Positions 39,432 through 45,274 of a DNA stretch of 45,274 bases are shown here, piece by piece (within the stretch, counting starts at the first letter, position 1; the number at the start of each line of letters is the position of its first letter). The DNA comes from a virus. Made by a program: the position numbers and the translations under genes. The notes beneath the pieces are model-generated. The model saw nothing but the letters and a program-made list of their open reading frames with translations, was not told where the DNA came from and did not search any database. The stretch is taken from positions 1 through 45,274 of IMG/VR virus record IMGVR_UViG_3300032092_000064; one strand, written 5' to 3'.

Positions 39432-39655
39432 TTGATTCCAAGTTGTTTGCGCGCTATGTCCCCGCTTTCGCCCAGATCATTCGAGGCGATTTGCTGGAGA
39501 ACCGACTTTGATTCTTCGAATTTTGCGAAAAGGAGAGACAGCTCTTTGGGAGTCATCAGGTACTTGCTCCAGTGTTGAATTGGTATGGAGCGAGACTGAA
39601 ACTTCGCAAAGAGCTGCTCTTGTGCTGCGATGTAGAGTTTAGGGTGCTTGTTCAA
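39428..39655 (-). CDS. hypothetical small protein
   Basis: 75 residues if started at the TTG at 39655, which lies 17 nt inside the upstream gene; no in-frame ATG exists earlier without deeper overlap. Helical, with HWSKYLMTPKELSLLFAKFEES and ASNDLGESGDIARKQLG. ATGA overlap with the primase-helicase argues for a coupled partner, possibly a helicase loader or primase accessory. The start is uncertain. Confidence 0.6.
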   Translation of the reverse strand: MNKHPKLYIAAQEQLFAKFQSRSIPIQHWSKYLMTPKELSLLFAKFEESKSVLQQIASNDLGESGDIARKQLGIK

Positions 39656-39797
39656 TGACCGGAGTGAACTTGGCCTCGAATTCGGCTTTCGTTCGAACGT
39701 ACACCTTGGGTTTTCCGTCACGGGTGTAGGCTATCCCCACCCATTTCATTTCCCCGATTCGTATCTCTACGTCGTCGGAAATGACTTCAACCTGCAC
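39639..39797 (-). CDS. hypothetical small protein
   Basis: 52 residues with GTG at 39797, preceded by AGGAAA; an ATG at 39827 would add ten residues and overlap the upstream gene by 41 nt. Beta-rich: VEVISDDVEIRIGEMKWVGIAYTRDGKPKVYVRTKAEFEAKF. It looks like a small OB- or SH3-like strand set. No family is recognised. Confidence 0.55.
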   Translation of the reverse strand: MQVEVISDDVEIRIGEMKWVGIAYTRDGKPKVYVRTKAEFEAKFTPVIEQAP

Positions 39798-39990
39798 CGT
39801 ACTGTTTCCTGAGTTTTTGAATTTCATCTTCTGAGGCGTTATCGAGATGTCCTGTACCAGCCGCATGCCAAACGCCGTCAACAATTAGAGCCTTTGGCTT
39901 GGGCTTGGTTATCCAACCTCGAAGAATCGCATAGTCGATCAATGCCGGTGCTTCCTTCAATAACTGTTCTCTCGTGATTTGAGTTTGCAT
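39787..39990 (-). CDS. hypothetical small protein
   Basis: 67 residues, ATG. ITREQLLKEAPALIDYAILRGWITKPKPKALIVDGVWHAAGT is a helix followed by a short beta segment. No motif recognised. It lies upstream of another small gene in the replication operon. The end overlaps the next start. Confidence 0.62.
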   Translation of the reverse strand: MQTQITREQLLKEAPALIDYAILRGWITKPKPKALIVDGVWHAAGTGHLDNASEDEIQKLRKQYGAG

Positions 39991-39993
39991 TAA

Positions 39994-40188
39994 TTAACCT
40001 TTTTTGACCGTCTTTCCGCGCCATCCGCCTGCTTTTCTCATCCCGATTTCCTGACCAAGTTCGTTGACGAATCCGCGTCGGACTAGCCACTCCTTGTACT
40101 TCTGGTCGATGTAAGCGAAGTGAATCTTTTCGGGCGCTTCATTTGAATCCGCTATCCGTATGATTGATAATTTATTTCCGTCGCTCAT
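39994..40188 (-). CDS. hypothetical small protein
   Basis: 64 residues from the ATG at 40188 (ATGA overlap with the gene upstream). KLSIIRIADSNEAPEKIHFAYIDQKYKEWLVRRGFVNELGQEIGMRK: mixed alpha/beta with a basic end (GWRGKTVKKG). No recognised function; overlap is the main evidence that it is real. Confidence 0.65.
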   Translation of the reverse strand: MSDGNKLSIIRIADSNEAPEKIHFAYIDQKYKEWLVRRGFVNELGQEIGMRKAGGWRGKTVKKG

Positions 40189-40379
40189 TTGTATGTCTCG
40201 ATTGTGTGTTTGTAGTGTCGCTCGGCTTGGGTGCAGTTCCAGCAAAGGTCTTGAGTTCCGTTGCATCCGCACCCGAGAGATTTGAAAAGTACGTTGGCCA
40301 ACCATTGGTATTCTGCGATGGCCGCTCGCAATGTCTCCACGTCCGTTTCTTCGGACATGGGCTTGATATTCTCGCTCAT
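40185..40379 (-). CDS. small Cys-containing protein
   Basis: 64 residues, ATG with ATGA overlap on both sides. The helix TDVETLRAAIAEYQWLANVLFKSL precedes CGCNGTQDLCWNCTQAERHYKHTIE, where four Cys in C-x-C...C-x-x-C could hold a zinc. Position in the replication operon suggests nucleic-acid binding. Not identified. Confidence 0.65.
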   Translation of the reverse strand: MSENIKPMSEETDVETLRAAIAEYQWLANVLFKSLGCGCNGTQDLCWNCTQAERHYKHTIETYK

Positions 40380-40495
40380 TTGATGACGAAGAGAATGAAG
40401 TAGGCCGCAGTGATAACCATGCCCATGCAGAACGCCATGATGAGCAGATGTTTCAACTCCTCGGGCGAGGGCGGACGATTGGCTTTGTGGATCAT
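40376..40495 (-). CDS. 39-residue single-pass membrane protein
   Basis: ATG at 40495 in an ATGA overlap with the RuvC-like gene; the longer frame to 40624 is rejected. A polar start (MIHKANRPPSPEELKHL) is followed by one membrane helix (LIMAFCMGMVITAAYFILFVI) and a final Lys. Likely an inner-membrane peptide. Function unknown. Confidence 0.6.
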   Translation of the reverse strand: MIHKANRPPSPEELKHLLIMAFCMGMVITAAYFILFVIK

Positions 40496-40953
40496 CTGCC
40501 GCCCCCCATCGCGTAGTGGAGGATCAAAAGGGCGTCGCAGTTTTTGAGCGTGACGTCCAGATTCGGATATAGTTCCTGAGCTTTGCTTTTTAGCTTTCGC
40601 TTCCATTCTGGTCCGGTTTCGCATGATTTACGTCCTCCGAGTCCAAGTGGCTCTTGCCAGATTTTAGGTTCAACACGGTGGAGTGCGTAGCCTTGCGCGT
40701 AGCCAAGCCCCTGCACAATCCCGTAGTTTTCATGGAGTGTCGCCATGCTGGCCGACGATGTGAGTTTGCTGACGAACTTTGGTACTTTCTCGACCCATAG
40801 ATGAGAGTCGGCCACCTTGAATCCTGCCAGTAATTGCGCCGTGTCAGTCAGCGAATCGGGCATTGGAAACAGGAGTATTCCTTCCGACGTGCTGACCGCG
40901 AATCCGCCGCCCACACCCGGATCGACCGCAACGATTGTTTGGTTTGATTTCAT
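40492..40953 (-). CDS. RuvC-like Holliday-junction resolvase
   Basis: 153 residues. Acidic sites in RuvC order: IVAVDPGVGGG (Asp11), HLWVEKVP (Glu55) and LKNCDALLILHYA (Asp140), the metal-binding triad of the RNase-H-like resolvases. The spacing and length (usual 150-175) agree. It would resolve four-way or branched DNA before packaging, working with the RecE/RecT-like system. Coupled by ATGA to the DpdA-like gene upstream. The highly variable motif II region (KNCD) makes this family-level only. Confidence 0.82.
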   Translation of the reverse strand: MKSNQTIVAVDPGVGGGFAVSTSEGILLFPMPDSLTDTAQLLAGFKVADSHLWVEKVPKFVSKLTSSASMATLHENYGIVQGLGYAQGYALHRVEPKIWQEPLGLGGRKSCETGPEWKRKLKSKAQELYPNLDVTLKNCDALLILHYAMGGGR

Positions 40954-41543
40954 AGTAATTTTGGATTTTCAATAGACCGCTTGATTGATTCTCTCATGTG
41001 CGAATATTTCGCCAGTCCAGTTCCGTCGCATGAGTCCGCTCCGAGTTCCTCAAAGTATTCGTATCTGCCGGGAGTATTGATTCGTCCAATATGGCACCAC
41101 TTTCCAAGAATCTTAGACGCTTTGACAATCGCGGCAGCGTGACGGGAAATTTTCCACTCGGTTGATCCACCGATAAAGATCGCGTCGATTTCATCCCAAG
41201 GAATCGACAGATGCTCTTGCCCATCTTGGCAGACGAGCGCAATCGGCCAGCCGGTCAACTTTGGACTCCAACGCTGGAAACACTCCAGAGTTCTGATCGC
41301 AGAACCGACAACATCCGGTGCAGCTACAAATCGGCAGAGGTTTTTTCTGGGTTCATGCTTTTTGAGAGTCCGCATGAAAGCTTCAGCGTTGAACTTACTG
41401 AAGGCTCCGTTGTCGATTCCAAATCTACCATTGGGACGCTTTGGGTTCAGACCCGTAAGCGGAGTGAACAACTGCTCAACCTGAACTCCCAATTCGCTCT
41501 CGCACAAATCGAAGTCTGTGGATGTATCTAGCATCACGATCAT
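40950..41543 (-). CDS. DpdA/TGT-like 7-deazaguanine DNA transglycosylase
   Basis: 197 residues from the ATG at 41543 (ATGA overlap with queC). FGIDNGAF (about 41-48), VAAPDVVGSAIRTLECF (73-89), QDGQE (106-110), FIGGSTEWK (123-131), HIGRIN (151-156) and GADSCDGT (168-175) are the TIM-barrel motifs of the queuine tRNA-ribosyltransferase-like proteins in phages. DpdA proteins exchange guanine in DNA for a 7-deazaguanine base, such as preQ0. The two Asp (DNG and DSCD) would be catalytic. The link to queC next door supports DNA rather than tRNA. It is shorter than bacterial TGT, as phage forms often are. Confidence 0.78.
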   Translation of the reverse strand: MIVMLDTSTDFDLCESELGVQVEQLFTPLTGLNPKRPNGRFGIDNGAFSKFNAEAFMRTLKKHEPRKNLCRFVAAPDVVGSAIRTLECFQRWSPKLTGWPIALVCQDGQEHLSIPWDEIDAIFIGGSTEWKISRHAAAIVKASKILGKWCHIGRINTPGRYEYFEELGADSCDGTGLAKYSHMRESIKRSIENPKLL

Positions 41544-42100
41544 AAGCCGGAATCGTTGAGCTTCAAGCAAGCGGGACAGACTCCGCAGGGTTTCAATCCT
41601 CCGTTGTAGCAAGTCCAGATGTTTGAGCCGTTGATGCCCATGTCTCTGGCGATTCCGGCAATCTCCCATTTGCGCTTGTCGATGTACGGAGCGCATATTT
41701 CGACGCTGTAGCCGGATTCGTTGACTGTCTTTTGCATCGCTTCAATGAATCCTCGCCGACAGTCTGGGAATTGCTCTTCATCGTCCTTGTTACATCCAAT
41801 CGTCACGGTGTCAGATCCAGACTCGCAAGCGAAGTTAACGGCAACGCTTAGGAAGATGGCGTTGCGATTCGGGACAACCCACGATTGCTCGGTGAGTCCA
41901 CCAAGCGGAGGAAGATCTACAACAGTGAAGACTACTCCAGCAAGCTTTGCATGATACTTGGCGCACAGCAATTCTTGGCTGTGACGCTGCTTGTAATCGA
42001 ACATCAGCGCATGCAGTTGATGCCCCTGATTTAATAGGTCGTACATCATCGTTACGCTGTCGAGTCCGCCAGATAGGAGATGGATAATTTTTTTGTTCAT
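41540..42100 (-). CDS. queC: 7-cyano-7-deazaguanine (preQ0) synthase
   Basis: 186 residues from the ATG at 42100 (leader AAATCCCCACATG; an upstream ATG at 42115 adds five residues). SGGLDS (10-15) is the ATP-PPi loop. VPNRN (76-80) and FPDCR (111-115) are QueC signatures. Cys164, 172, 175 and 178 (GVCPACLK) bind zinc. QueC converts 7-carboxy-7-deazaguanine to preQ0, using ATP and ammonia. FolE, QueD and QueE are not seen in the window, so the substrate must come from the host. Shorter than bacterial QueC (about 220), as phage versions can be. Confidence 0.92.
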   Translation of the reverse strand: MNKKIIHLLSGGLDSVTMMYDLLNQGHQLHALMFDYKQRHSQELLCAKYHAKLAGVVFTVVDLPPLGGLTEQSWVVPNRNAIFLSVAVNFACESGSDTVTIGCNKDDEEQFPDCRRGFIEAMQKTVNESGYSVEICAPYIDKRKWEIAGIARDMGINGSNIWTCYNGGLKPCGVCPACLKLNDSGL

Positions 42101-42131
42101 GTGGGGATTTTTCATTCGCTCAATATTATTT

Positions 42132-42488
42132 TTAGTAACAAAGGATAGTGACGTTCTCGGCAGCGATTCGAACCGCTGATTTCGTGTCTCCGCCCTCGCT
42201 CCACTTCTCGACCTTTACGCGGCCTTTTACGCGCACTAGAGCGCCGTTCTGAATCTCGATGATCTTCTCTGCAACTTGTCCCCATGAGGACAGCTCGAAC
42301 TCATCGAAGTCTTCGTGGAAGCGCCCCTCGCTGTCGGTCCAGTGACGGGCGATGGATATAACGCGGCGCACCATGAGCGAGCCGGTTTTGGTTTCGGTTT
42401 GCCGACTGACGCCGCGTAGTTCGCCGATCAGATAGACTACGTTCTCGGTCGGCGTGGATGTTTCGTTTGCTGTCGTGGATACACTCAT
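42132..42488 (-). CDS. single-stranded DNA-binding protein (OB fold)
   Basis: 118 residues from the ATG at 42488. VVYLIGELRGVSRQTETKTGSLMVRRVISIARHW, EFELSSWGQVAEKI, NGALVRVKGRVKVEKWS and AENVTIL follow the strand order of the SSB / PriB-type OB fold. No acidic C-terminal tip is present, unlike bacterial SSB. It overlaps the helicase upstream by ATGA, so it likely serves the same replication complex. A separate DUF669-like binder is encoded at 713-1150. Confidence 0.8.
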   Translation of the reverse strand: MSVSTTANETSTPTENVVYLIGELRGVSRQTETKTGSLMVRRVISIARHWTDSEGRFHEDFDEFELSSWGQVAEKIIEIQNGALVRVKGRVKVEKWSEGGDTKSAVRIAAENVTILCY

Positions 42489-43573
42489 TGGAAAATACAA
42501 CCTAGTTCACGGTAGCAGGTCATGCGCTTCTTAGCGTGGAATGCTCCGATGGGGTGGAACTTGTCAGAGAAATCTACGATTGTCGCGCAGTTCTTGGTTT
42601 CTGTTTTCCGCAATGCCCGACTGGCTCGCTGGATGGTCTTCTGCGACGACCGACCGCCGCTGACCATGATGAGCAGTTCGACGTTGGGCAGATCCAATCC
42701 TTCGTCGGCCAAGCTTGTGGCGATCATGGTTCGCAGGTTGCCAGCCTTGAATTCTTCCATCGCGGCCTTGCGCTGCTTCTTCGCAATCTTGGAATGAACG
42801 AGCAGAGAATTCGGAATCCGCTTCTCGTAGTCCTCGCCCAGCGTGATGCGCGGGATGAGGATGAGCGTCTGCATGTCAAGGTGTTCGACCGCGTAGTTGA
42901 TGGCGTAGTTGTTGCGCTCACGGTTCTGACAGATGCCGATATCGACGAGCGATTCCCAAGCGCACATCTTCTTCAGATCTTCATCACTTATCCGCATGTA
43001 CCGCCGTCTTGTTACAAACAGCCGGTCGATGTTGTCATCGATCTTCTGCTTCAGATTCAGATCGGTTGCGTCGGAGAGTTGGAGATAAGCGTCGGCCAAT
43101 GAATCGCCAATGTCGCTGCGGCTTATCTCGTAGGTGCGGTTGCGGAAGAGCGTTCGAGTCACCGTGTTCCGGTCTGGATCGTCGCCCCACGGCGTGGCGT
43201 CAAATCCATAACGTATACCGTTACAGGACTCGATGATGCGACGCCATCCAGCGGCAGGGCTGTGCTTCGCTTCGTCCACGATCAGCATGTCCTTCTTGCT
43301 GAAGTCCACTGATTCATGCGGACAGCGCACCTCAACGACCTCGTCAGGTACACCGGCAACGCGGAGCGATGTGCGCGCTTGCTGACATGTCTCGCGTGTT
43401 GGGGCGAGCCATCCAATTTTGCACGGGTAGTCTTTGAGGTGATGCTGTTCTAGGAAGTGCTTAATGATGCTCGCGGCAATCCATGTCTTACCGCTACCGG
43501 CGGGGGCGACGATCAGACCATCGCTAGTTTTGGCCCACTCTACTGCTTTTTGTTGGTATTCTCTTAGATTCAT
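42485..43573 (-). CDS. superfamily 2 DNA/RNA helicase
   Basis: 362 residues. Motif I APAGSGKT (23-30), Ia LAPTRE (56-61), II IVDEAK (98-103; DEAK instead of the usual DEAH/DEAD), III FDATP (124-128), V AxSLADEGLDLP (near 290-301) and VI QRASRALRK (about 327-335). It is a compact UvsW/XPB-like two-RecA-lobe enzyme. Such phage helicases remodel D-loops and branched DNA and are partners of recombination. There are no accessory domains. ATGA overlap with SSB. Confidence 0.88.
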   Translation of the reverse strand: MNLREYQQKAVEWAKTSDGLIVAPAGSGKTWIAASIIKHFLEQHHLKDYPCKIGWLAPTRETCQQARTSLRVAGVPDEVVEVRCPHESVDFSKKDMLIVDEAKHSPAAGWRRIIESCNGIRYGFDATPWGDDPDRNTVTRTLFRNRTYEISRSDIGDSLADAYLQLSDATDLNLKQKIDDNIDRLFVTRRRYMRISDEDLKKMCAWESLVDIGICQNRERNNYAINYAVEHLDMQTLILIPRITLGEDYEKRIPNSLLVHSKIAKKQRKAAMEEFKAGNLRTMIATSLADEGLDLPNVELLIMVSGGRSSQKTIQRASRALRKTETKNCATIVDFSDKFHPIGAFHAKKRMTCYRELGCIFQ

Positions 43574-43577
43574 AGTT

Positions 43578-43655
43578 TTAGGAAATTTGCCCCTCCGCCC
43601 ACTGCTTCATAGTGAGCGAAGGATTTTGTCCGCACCACACGGTGCGATTCGCCAT
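43578..43655 (-). CDS. possible 25-residue ORF
   Basis: An ATG frame whose start overlaps the TAA of the RHH gene (TAATG) and which ends 5 nt before the helicase start. The peptide MANRTVWCGQNPSLTMKQWA is basic and aromatic with no motif. The overlap is typical of this genome, but the peptide is very short; it may be a leader peptide or chance. Confidence 0.3.
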   Translation of the reverse strand: MANRTVWCGQNPSLTMKQWAEGQIS

Positions 43656-43846
43656 TATTCGTTCGTTGTACTGGCGGCAGAAGGCGCGCTCGATTTCGTC
43701 GTGGCGCACCTCTTGTCCAGCAACTTCCTTAACGCTTGATTGGCGAAAAATCCGATCTTCAATCCATACTCATCGCAATGTTTACGAACCTCTTCGTGAA
43801 GTGCTGAGTCGATGGTGATAACTGTGTATTTGGCTGTTTTCTTCAT
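43655..43846 (-). CDS. ribbon-helix-helix (Arc-like) DNA-binding protein
   Basis: 63 residues, ATG with the leader TTTCCCCACATG. KYTVITIDSALHEEVRKHCDEYGLKIGFFANQALRKLLDK is a beta strand (YTVITI) followed by two helices, the RHH fold; the strand would dock in the major groove as a dimer. The Ser/Thr/Ala-rich tail is disordered. A likely transcriptional regulator of this operon or of late genes. Confidence 0.75.
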   Translation of the reverse strand: MKKTAKYTVITIDSALHEEVRKHCDEYGLKIGFFANQALRKLLDKRCATTKSSAPSAASTTNE

Positions 43847-43858
43847 GTGGGGAAATGT

Positions 43859-44407
43859 TTATTCGCAGGTGTAAACGGTGTCGGTCGTGATAAGTCCGGT
43901 TGGCCATTCAGTTTCAGTGAACGACTTCTCGATAAATACCACCTTGTCGGTGGGTTGAATTGTGAGTCTGTCGCCATCGGTTCGGATGAACATAAACTCC
44001 TTGGCCTGATTAGGCTGACGACTCCAGCTATCGCCGATGGGCGCAGCGGTGAAGAGGTAGTCGCCAGTGGTGATTAAGTCATCGCATTTGACGTTACATT
44101 CAAGCCCCCGCAGGAACGTGTACTCAATCGTGGCGAAGTCGGTGCCGTAGCAATCCCATCGCTGAGCGTTTTGTTTGCTCCAGATGAGGTCAGGCTGTAG
44201 ATCGAATGCTATGGCGTGAGGCGGAACAGCGCGATAGACCGCTCCGCATTCGAGCATGATGGTGCAGCCCCACATTCGACCGGGAATGGATACCAAGCCA
44301 AACCAGACGCACGGGACGAAGCCAGCGCCAGAGCCAGCGCCAAGGAACGAGGCATCGACGAAGCAGTATTGATGATGGGGCAGTTGGCCAGATTGTGAGT
44401 AGATCAT
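43859..44407 (-). CDS. conserved phage hypothetical protein
   Basis: 182 residues from the ATG at 44407 (ATGA overlap). The N-terminal half contains VWFGLVSIPGRMWGCTIMLECGAVYRAVPPHAIAF, the most characteristic segment of a family seen in many phages. Beta-rich throughout with several Cys (CVWFG, GCTIM, ECG, DCYG, NVKC). Not membrane-bound. No enzymatic role is known to me. Confidence 0.8.
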   Translation of the reverse strand: MIYSQSGQLPHHQYCFVDASFLGAGSGAGFVPCVWFGLVSIPGRMWGCTIMLECGAVYRAVPPHAIAFDLQPDLIWSKQNAQRWDCYGTDFATIEYTFLRGLECNVKCDDLITTGDYLFTAAPIGDSWSRQPNQAKEFMFIRTDGDRLTIQPTDKVVFIEKSFTETEWPTGLITTDTVYTCE

Positions 44408-44592
44408 TGGATAATGAAGTCGAAGTTGATCTTCCAGTTGTCGCCGAGGCGGTTGTATGTGTCGCCCTTGATCTTCCAAGTGCGCGGATCGCGGGTCGTT
44501 TTCGTGTGACGGCAGCGGATACGGACATCGATGTCCTTGAGCGCCACATTCCTCAATCGGTGGTCTTCCGGCAGTTCGTGCAGGTGCTTCAT
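44404..44592 (-). CDS. hypothetical small basic protein
   Basis: 62 residues, ATG. ALKDIDVRIRCRHTKTTRDPRTWKIKGDTYNRLGDNWKINFDFIIQ: a beta-rich small fold with many Arg and Lys. ATGA overlaps both up- and downstream, so it is surely in the operon. Nucleic-acid binding is possible. Confidence 0.7.
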   Translation of the reverse strand: MKHLHELPEDHRLRNVALKDIDVRIRCRHTKTTRDPRTWKIKGDTYNRLGDNWKINFDFIIQ

Positions 44593-44786
44593 TTTAGCAG
44601 GTGTTTGATGATGAGGTTCCGGTCTTTGATCGTCGCTCGGAGAATGCTCTCAAGAACAACGTGAGGGTTGATTGTTGCGACGTGATTCCATTCTGGGCTT
44701 TGGTCTACGTTTTGAGCTGTATCAATACTTTCAACGCGCACTAGTCCGTTAGATTTATTGACGTATATGAATGCGCAATCTCTCAT
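44589..44786 (-). CDS. hypothetical small protein
   Basis: 65 residues from the ATG at 44786, with a strong AAGGAGG 5 nt upstream that lies in the last codons (KKEDK) of the previous gene. CAFIYVNKSNGLVRVESIDTAQNV and PHVVLESILRATIKDRNLIIKHLLK: beta then helix. No recognised family. Confidence 0.7.
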   Translation of the reverse strand: MRDCAFIYVNKSNGLVRVESIDTAQNVDQSPEWNHVATINPHVVLESILRATIKDRNLIIKHLLK

Positions 44787-44965
44787 TTGTCCTCCTTCTT
44801 GTGGGCGTTGTTGTAGTTTTTCCAAGCTGCCACTTCTAATCGTTTTATGAGTTCCTTCGCTTCGTTAAGCTCGCGTTCTATATCACAACCGACACGATAA
44901 ACATCTCCGGTCATATGTTCCATTGCGGCCATCTGCGCCGCTTTCATGCGTGGGGTGTCATTCAC
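44783..44965 (-). CDS. hypothetical small helical protein
   Basis: 60 residues from the GTG at 44965 (GGGAGG about 10 nt upstream). The same ribosome site also precedes a two-codon ATG-GCG-TGA frame. Almost entirely helical (MKAAQMAAMEHMTGDVYRVGCDIERELNEAKELIKRLEVAAWKN), likely a coiled coil. An ATG at 44947 is the alternative start. Coupled to the following gene by ATGA. Confidence 0.65.
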   Translation of the reverse strand: MNDTPRMKAAQMAAMEHMTGDVYRVGCDIERELNEAKELIKRLEVAAWKNYNNAHKKEDK

Positions 44966-45143
44966 GCCATTTGTCCTCCCGCCAGAGCAGCAGATCGGCT
45001 CTCATTGCGTCGTTCTCGGTTTCGAGTTGCTTGATGCGGTCTTCTATTTTACGGACCTCTAGAGCAATTTTGCGCAGTGAGTTTTTATCACACAGGCCAA
45101 ACGGATCTTCCGCTATGTACAGCAGTCGTTGTTCAATGTTCAC
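44958..45143 (-). CDS. hypothetical small coiled-coil protein
   Basis: 61 residues from the GTG at 45143, which overlaps the upstream stop (GTGA), with AAGGAGG 7 nt before it. LCDKNSLRKIALEVRKIEDRIKQLETENDAMRADLLLW is a clear heptad coil. The longer frame from 45215 is rejected because it reads through the neighbouring gene. Function unknown. Confidence 0.72.
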   Translation of the reverse strand: MNIEQRLLYIAEDPFGLCDKNSLRKIALEVRKIEDRIKQLETENDAMRADLLLWREDKWRE

Positions 45144-45274
45144 GGCTTGGCCTCCTTGGCTTTGAGCCACAATTGCTTTGCTGGAAGATTCTCTCCAGCT
45201 ATAGATAAAAGACATTCGTCTAAGTAGTTTCCAGCTTTCACTAACCGATTGATATACTCCTCTTGCTCGCGAAT
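45140..45274 (-). CDS. C-terminal part of a helical protein, cut by window edge
   Basis: 44 residues are visible, entering from the right edge: IREQEEYINRLVKAGNYLDECL..., ending KAKEAKP. Its last seven residues and 26 bp of DNA match the end of the gene at 103-387, so it is a paralogue. If the contig is circular and one A is missing at the junction, an ATG (position 8-6 of the minus strand) would supply the start MEK. Function unknown. Confidence 0.65.
   Translation of the reverse strand: MREQEEYINRLVKAGNYLDECLLSIAGENLPAKQLWLKAKEAKP

Noticed and set aside
45144-45215. N-terminal extension (MSFIYSW...) of the gene at 44958-45143
   Set aside because: It overlaps the end of the paralogue ending KAKEAKP. 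The GTG with AAGGAGG is a better start.

Overview
The window reads as an almost complete genome of a tailed bacteriophage (Caudoviricetes) of podovirus-like build. It carries a large terminase, a 749-residue portal, a scaffold-like protein, a major capsid protein, tail-collar and fibre proteins, and three large internal (ejection-type) virion proteins. I see no sheath, tape-measure or integrase gene, so a virulent phage is likely. Genes are packed with ATGA/GTGA/TAATG overlaps and almost nothing is non-coding. The host cannot be named from sequence. A lipobox protein in the lysis cassette and a GT25-type (LPS-type) glycosyltransferase fit a Gram-negative host. Some genes have strong AGGAGG-type ribosome sites and many have none.

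Layout. (1) 1-9771, all leftward: a long early operon. From right to left it holds small accessory genes separated by a repeated RNA hairpin, a lytic transglycosylase, an HTH regulator, an HNH protein, and a RecT / RecE-like exonuclease / DUF669-like ssDNA-binding recombination set. (2) 9772-9937: divergent control region with direct repeats. (3) 9938-16520, rightward: terminase-small-like gene, PD-(D/E)XK nuclease, major capsid protein with two terminators, fibre and decoration-like proteins, then lysis (two holin-like proteins and an embedded lipoprotein) and small basic proteins. (4) 16585-26431, leftward: large terminase, Zn protein, portal, a five-gene glycan/methyl cassette (two glycosyltransferases, two methyltransferases, one GH130-like protein), then a small protein and the scaffold. 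(5) 26471-37603, rightward: collagen-like fibre, tail proteins and ejection proteins. (6) 37590-45274, leftward: primase-helicase, RuvC-like resolvase, a DpdA/TGT-like enzyme with QueC, SSB, SF2 helicase, RHH regulator and small proteins. The operon runs off the right end and appears to continue into the left end, so the contig is probably a circularly permuted genome.

How the parts fit. Replication would use the phage primase-helicase, SSB and SF2 helicase with a host polymerase, as no polymerase gene is visible. RecE/RecT-like proteins and the RuvC-like resolvase could make and resolve recombination intermediates. QueC plus the DpdA-like protein suggest that guanines in the phage DNA may be replaced by a 7-deazaguanine, with the earlier precursor steps left to the host. 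The glycan cassette lies inside the morphogenesis block, so it may decorate virions or alter the host surface late in infection.

Most striking: five copies of an RNA hairpin between the small leftward genes. In the transcribed strand each has a GNRA-type tip, paired stems whose sequence changes between copies while pairing is largely kept, and in most copies a shared pyrimidine mismatch. I do not recognise this as a described element.
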